Assembly: GCA_013397075.1 (NCBI GenBank)
Contig: VWZS01000547.1
Span: 2,860,168-2,924,167 of the forward strand
Source of the DNA: Rhabdornis inornatus
Lineage: Eukaryota; Chordata; Aves; Passeriformes; Rhabdornithidae
Length of the DNA: 64,000 bases
Direction of reading: 5' to 3'
Shown: one piece after another, positions 60,925-64,000 of the stretch
Layout of the letters: every line of letters begins with the position of its first letter
Numbering within the stretch: the first letter of the stretch is position 1
Program-made: the position numbers and the translations under genes
The notes under the pieces: generated by a model
What the model was told of the DNA's origin: nothing
Databases searched by the model: none
What the model saw: the letters and a program-made list of their open reading frames with translations, nothing else

Positions 60925-61090
60925 CTTGCTGAGCTTCTCCCCATCCGTGTGTGGGATGAGGGTTTTCAGGGATTGGAAGCCAGCATTGATGCTCTGCATC
61001 CGCCGTCTCTCGTTGCTGTTGGCGATTTCCCTGCGTATCCGCCGCTCCTGGTCCCGCTGGGTCTCCGGAGTCAACGGGATGTTGGCCAAG
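60925..61090 (-). CDS. TFAP4: Transcription factor AP-4, bHLH exon (basic region, helix 1, loop)
   Basis: AP-4 is a nuclear bHLH-zipper factor that binds CAGCTG E-boxes as a homodimer. This 166-bp exon encodes LANIPLTPETQRDQERRIRR and continues through the basic region NERRRMQ, helix 1 and the loop to DGEKLSK. The Glu and Arg residues of the basic region that contact the E-box are present. The acceptor CTCTCACAG leaves one base that completes a Ser codon (phase 2), and the donor AAG|GTGAGC is phase 0. With the downstream exons the window holds about 308 residues. The remaining roughly 30 N-terminal residues known in the family must lie in an exon beyond 64000. Confidence 0.96.
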
Positions 61091-62149
61091 CTGTGAGAGA
61101 CCCGGGGTTAGGGAGGAGGGGGCTGCACCCCCGCTGCCAGCTCATTGCATCCCCCTTGCTTTGCAATGATGGTTCCAAGCCACCAAAGGGACGGGTAACA
61201 GCAGGGGACGATGGCTGCGCTGCTGGGAATCACCGAAGCAGGTGGGCGGGTTTCTGCAGCCCTGTGTCCAAAGCTTTGGGGGATGCATTGGCCAAACAGT
61301 GGCCCTGCTGCAGCCCCACTGGGCTCAGACACACTGCCCAGTGCCAAGCCTGGGCGAGGGGAGCCGGGGACCCCCAGGTGGGCGAGGGAGGCTGCGGGCT
61401 GGCCGGCTGTGTCCCCGCGGGGCCAGCCCGCGTGTGTGGCCCCGGGAAGGCGGCTCCCTCCCTCCCGCCCCGCTGATGGCTTCCAGATGACAGCTCCCAG
61501 CAGAGAAGCCCCCGTCCCACCCCAAGCCGCAGCTCCTGCCTGCTTCCTGCCGCTGCCTCTTCGCCCCCCACACCCTTGCCCGGCAGATGGGCCAGGAAAT
61601 GCCTCCTGGAGCCGGCGATGATGCCGGCATGGAGGGCGAGGGCTCCGGGCAGCCAACACCCGCAGGTCCAGAGCACCAGACCTGAGCAAAGCTCGCTGCC
61701 GTGGGGTCCAGCTTCATCCACACCCCACTTCTTCCCCGAGGGAAGCAGGGCAGAGGTTTTGGATCACACGGTGCCAACTCTCCCCAGAGTGCAGGCACCC
61801 AGCACCCGCTGGCGCCGGGGATGCTGCGAGGCACCAGAGACTAAACACAGGAGCTGGGCAGCCGGCGGGAGGCGAGATAAGACGGGCTCCAGCCACCCGG
61901 CCAGGTGCCCGGCGGCTCCAGGACGGGGACATGGGAACATTCCACCCAGAGCGCTGCCAAAGCCAGGTTGGGAAGCAAAGCCCAGCATCCTGCCCTCACT
62001 GCCCTCCTGGTGAGGCCATGCAGGAACCACGGAGGTTTGGGCGCGCAAGGATCTAAAGGATACGTGCAGCACCACCGTGTGCCCAGGCACTGACCAGAGA
62101 CTCTCAGGCCACTCAGCGTTGCCTGTTGCAACTGGGGAATGCACCACAA

Positions 62150-62405
62150 CTCATCCAAGATGTACAGGGATGAGGAAAGACCCAGCTCATCCCAGAGGGA
62201 TGGGAAAGGATCCTCGCTCAGCCTAAGAAGGGGCTGGATTCCCGCCCTGTCCAAGGGCACGGGGAAGGATCTCAGCTGTGCCCAGCAAGACAGAGAAGAA
62301 TCACAGCTCACCCCAAGCAGATAGGGAAGGATCCCAGATTATCCTAGAGGTATAGGATAGGATCCCAGCCCATCCCAAGGGGATGAGGAAGGACCCCAGC
62401 TCAGC
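62150..62405. repeat. Imperfect tandem repeat, about 40-bp unit
   Basis: About six diverged copies built on 'gggaaggatcccagctcatc' plus a variable 'ccaagcagata'-like spacer, in TFAP4 intron 1. Confidence 0.75.
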
Positions 62406-63279
62406 CAGGAAGACATTTGTCCCCAGTCTCTGGGGCAATATCCCAGCACAAGCTGATGCTGGGTGCCAAGCACCCACTGCACTGGCTCCCTCACATGCAG
62501 TCCTGGGGGTGTGGAGCTGGGATGGGTGCCCAGGAGTCTGCCCCTCTCCCTTGGAGCAGCCTCTGCCACATGGACCAAGAGCTGCTTGCAGTAGGATTAT
62601 GGCACAGGGCTCCCATCTGGTGGTGGCTGTCACCCACCTCCCTGCTCCTGCTGAAATCAGCCCCAAACTTGTCCCCTAAACACACCAAACCCTGCAGGTC
62701 CTGGAGACATCGTCCCTCTTGGGGTAAGGAGGTGGCTGGAGCACTGCTCCAGGATGTTGGACCATCAGACACTTAAGGGGAATGGGATGGAGAGGCCCAG
62801 GACTGGGCAGCACGGAAGTGGTTTCTTAAATACTGGGAAAGGAGGAAGAGCCTGCTTCCTCACCGGCAGACCTCCTGCAACCTGCCCCAGCTGCTCTTCC
62901 TGGGAAGAGACCTGAGAAGTGACAGCAAAATACAGAAAGGGCAAAAACCCATGGATTCAGACATCCAGCATGGCCAGGGATGGGGCAGCACAGAAGCAGG
63001 GGGAGCAGGTGGCACCCACTGGAGCCCCTGGAGTGTCTCCAGCCTAGTGCTGGTGCTGTGAAGTTTGTGTCAGGCAAGCAGAATTTGGTCCTTCCCATGC
63101 TGGGGAGGACATTTCTCTCACCTGGACATAGAGGGAAACAAACCCACGTGGATGTTGGAACAAGGCACAAGGCCCACGGCAGATGCCCTGCTGTGCACTC
63201 ATGTCCAACACTGATCACAACCTGTGATGTGGGCTGTGCTGGCATGGCCATGTGGGCAGAGTGTCCCCAAGCTCCTTGA

Positions 63280-63565
63280 GGTCACAGGTAGGGTGTTCCC
63301 CAACTTGCAAGCAGGGCATCCCCAAGTTCACAGGCAGGGTATCTCCATCCTTCCATGAAGGGCACTTCTAAGCTTACAGGGTCAGGGTATACCTGAGTGT
63401 ACAAGCAAGGTGCCCCCAGCACCCCCAGTTCACAGGCAGGCTGTCCCCCAGCACCCTGAGCTTGCAGGCTGGGTGTCCCTGAGCTCCTTGAGGTCACAAG
63501 CAGGGCAGCCCCCAGCACCCCGAGCTGCATGCAGGGTGTCATCCAGCAGCCCGAGCTCCGGGCAG
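63280..63565. repeat. Imperfect tandem repeat, about 27-30-bp unit
   Basis: About ten diverged copies of units such as 'aggtcacaagcagggcagcc' and 'agttcacaggcagggtatc'. It directly abuts the CpG-rich block at the right edge. Confidence 0.8.
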
Positions 63566-64000
63566 GGTGTCCCAGATCTCGGGGCAGAGGGAAGGCTGCT
63601 CCCCGAGGCCTGCCCCGTGCCGGGGTCAGCGTGGGGCCGCGCAGCCCCAATCTCCAGGCGGGACGGGCGCATTCCCGTGCCCATGCAGGCAGCCCCCGAC
63701 CCACGGGCCCGCAGCGACCAACGCGAGGGACCCCAGCGAAGCCACCCCCCCGCCCTGGGTGGCTGCCCCACCGGGGGGGCTCAGGTGCGGCCGCTCCCCG
63801 GGATCGGCGGACGGAGCCCCTCCCCTCCGTGGGGAAAGAGCAGCACCCCGAGGGGCCGGGCCCCCAACACGTGCCGTGGGGCCCGGGCTGCCCCACAGCC
63901 CCGCGGGGCCCGGCGGTTCGTGCCGCCCCACGGCGGACCCGGGCCCGCAGGGGCTCGGCGCTCCCAGGGGCGGGAGCTGAAGGCCCGGGAAGGTTGGGGG
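63560..64000. promoter_or_regulatory. TFAP4: CpG-rich block, probable TFAP4 promoter-proximal island
   Basis: Dense CpG with GC-box-like 'ggggcgggagc' near the edge. Its place upstream of the bHLH exon suggests it is part of the TFAP4 CpG island, but the exon and start site are outside the window. Confidence 0.5.

Larger units (their letters stand above)
61091..64000 (-). other. TFAP4: TFAP4 first intron (partial) reaching a CpG-rich edge
   Basis: GC-rich intron with two imperfect tandem arrays (62150-62405 and 63280-63565). From about 63560 to the edge it is very CpG-rich, which fits the start of the TFAP4 promoter CpG island. The first coding exon is not visible. Confidence 0.75.

Noticed and set aside
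1..64000. CRISPR arrays, bacterial operons, tRNA or rRNA genes
   Set aside because: None seen. The split genes and CR1 elements show vertebrate nuclear DNA, and no tRNA or rRNA gene was recognised by eye.

Overview
This is a window of bird nuclear genome. The evidence is vertebrate split genes with GT-AG introns, several 3'-end fragments of CR1 LINEs (the dominant avian retroposon), and the gene order ADCY9 - SRL - TFAP4, all on the minus strand. That order matches, as I recall it, human 16p13.3 and the orthologous chicken chromosome 14 segment. The CR1 3' ends look like those of songbirds or other Neoaves, but I cannot name a species. Two short runs of N (16903-16906 and 56930-56931) show a draft assembly.

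Layout, left to right; all genes run right to left. (1) 1-14997 is the start of a large ADCY9 intron: AT-rich, with CR1 fragments and no exon I recognise. (2) 14998-16696 is the first coding exon of ADCY9 (adenylate cyclase 9): N-terminus, six membrane spans and the C1a catalytic domain. It sits against a CpG island (about 16440-17270) that should be the promoter. (3) About 17.3-33.8 kb is intergenic, with one fuller CR1 copy, a minisatellite and a shift from AT-rich to GC-rich DNA. (4) About 33.85-55.43 kb is the complete SRL (sarcalumenin) gene: a signal-peptide exon, a 954-bp acidic cassette exon, and five further coding exons with P-loop, DTPG and NKAD GTPase motifs. Every junction agrees in phase. 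Including or skipping the cassette gives products of 790 or 472 residues, matching the known long and 53-kDa forms of this muscle sarcoplasmic-reticulum protein. (5) About 56.69-64.0 kb is TFAP4 (transcription factor AP-4): six of its seven coding exons, from the bHLH exon to the stop, plus a U/G-rich 3' UTR. The first exon lies beyond the right edge.

The three genes are neighbours but not a functional unit. ADCY9 makes cAMP at the plasma membrane, SRL binds and buffers calcium in the muscle SR lumen, and TFAP4 is a widely expressed E-box-binding factor. I found no new system. The most useful leads concern SRL: its symmetric acidic cassette with a coding minisatellite, a signal exon whose frame stays open into a Gly-rich intronic repeat, and SRF (CArG) and MEF2 sites around a compact TATA promoter.
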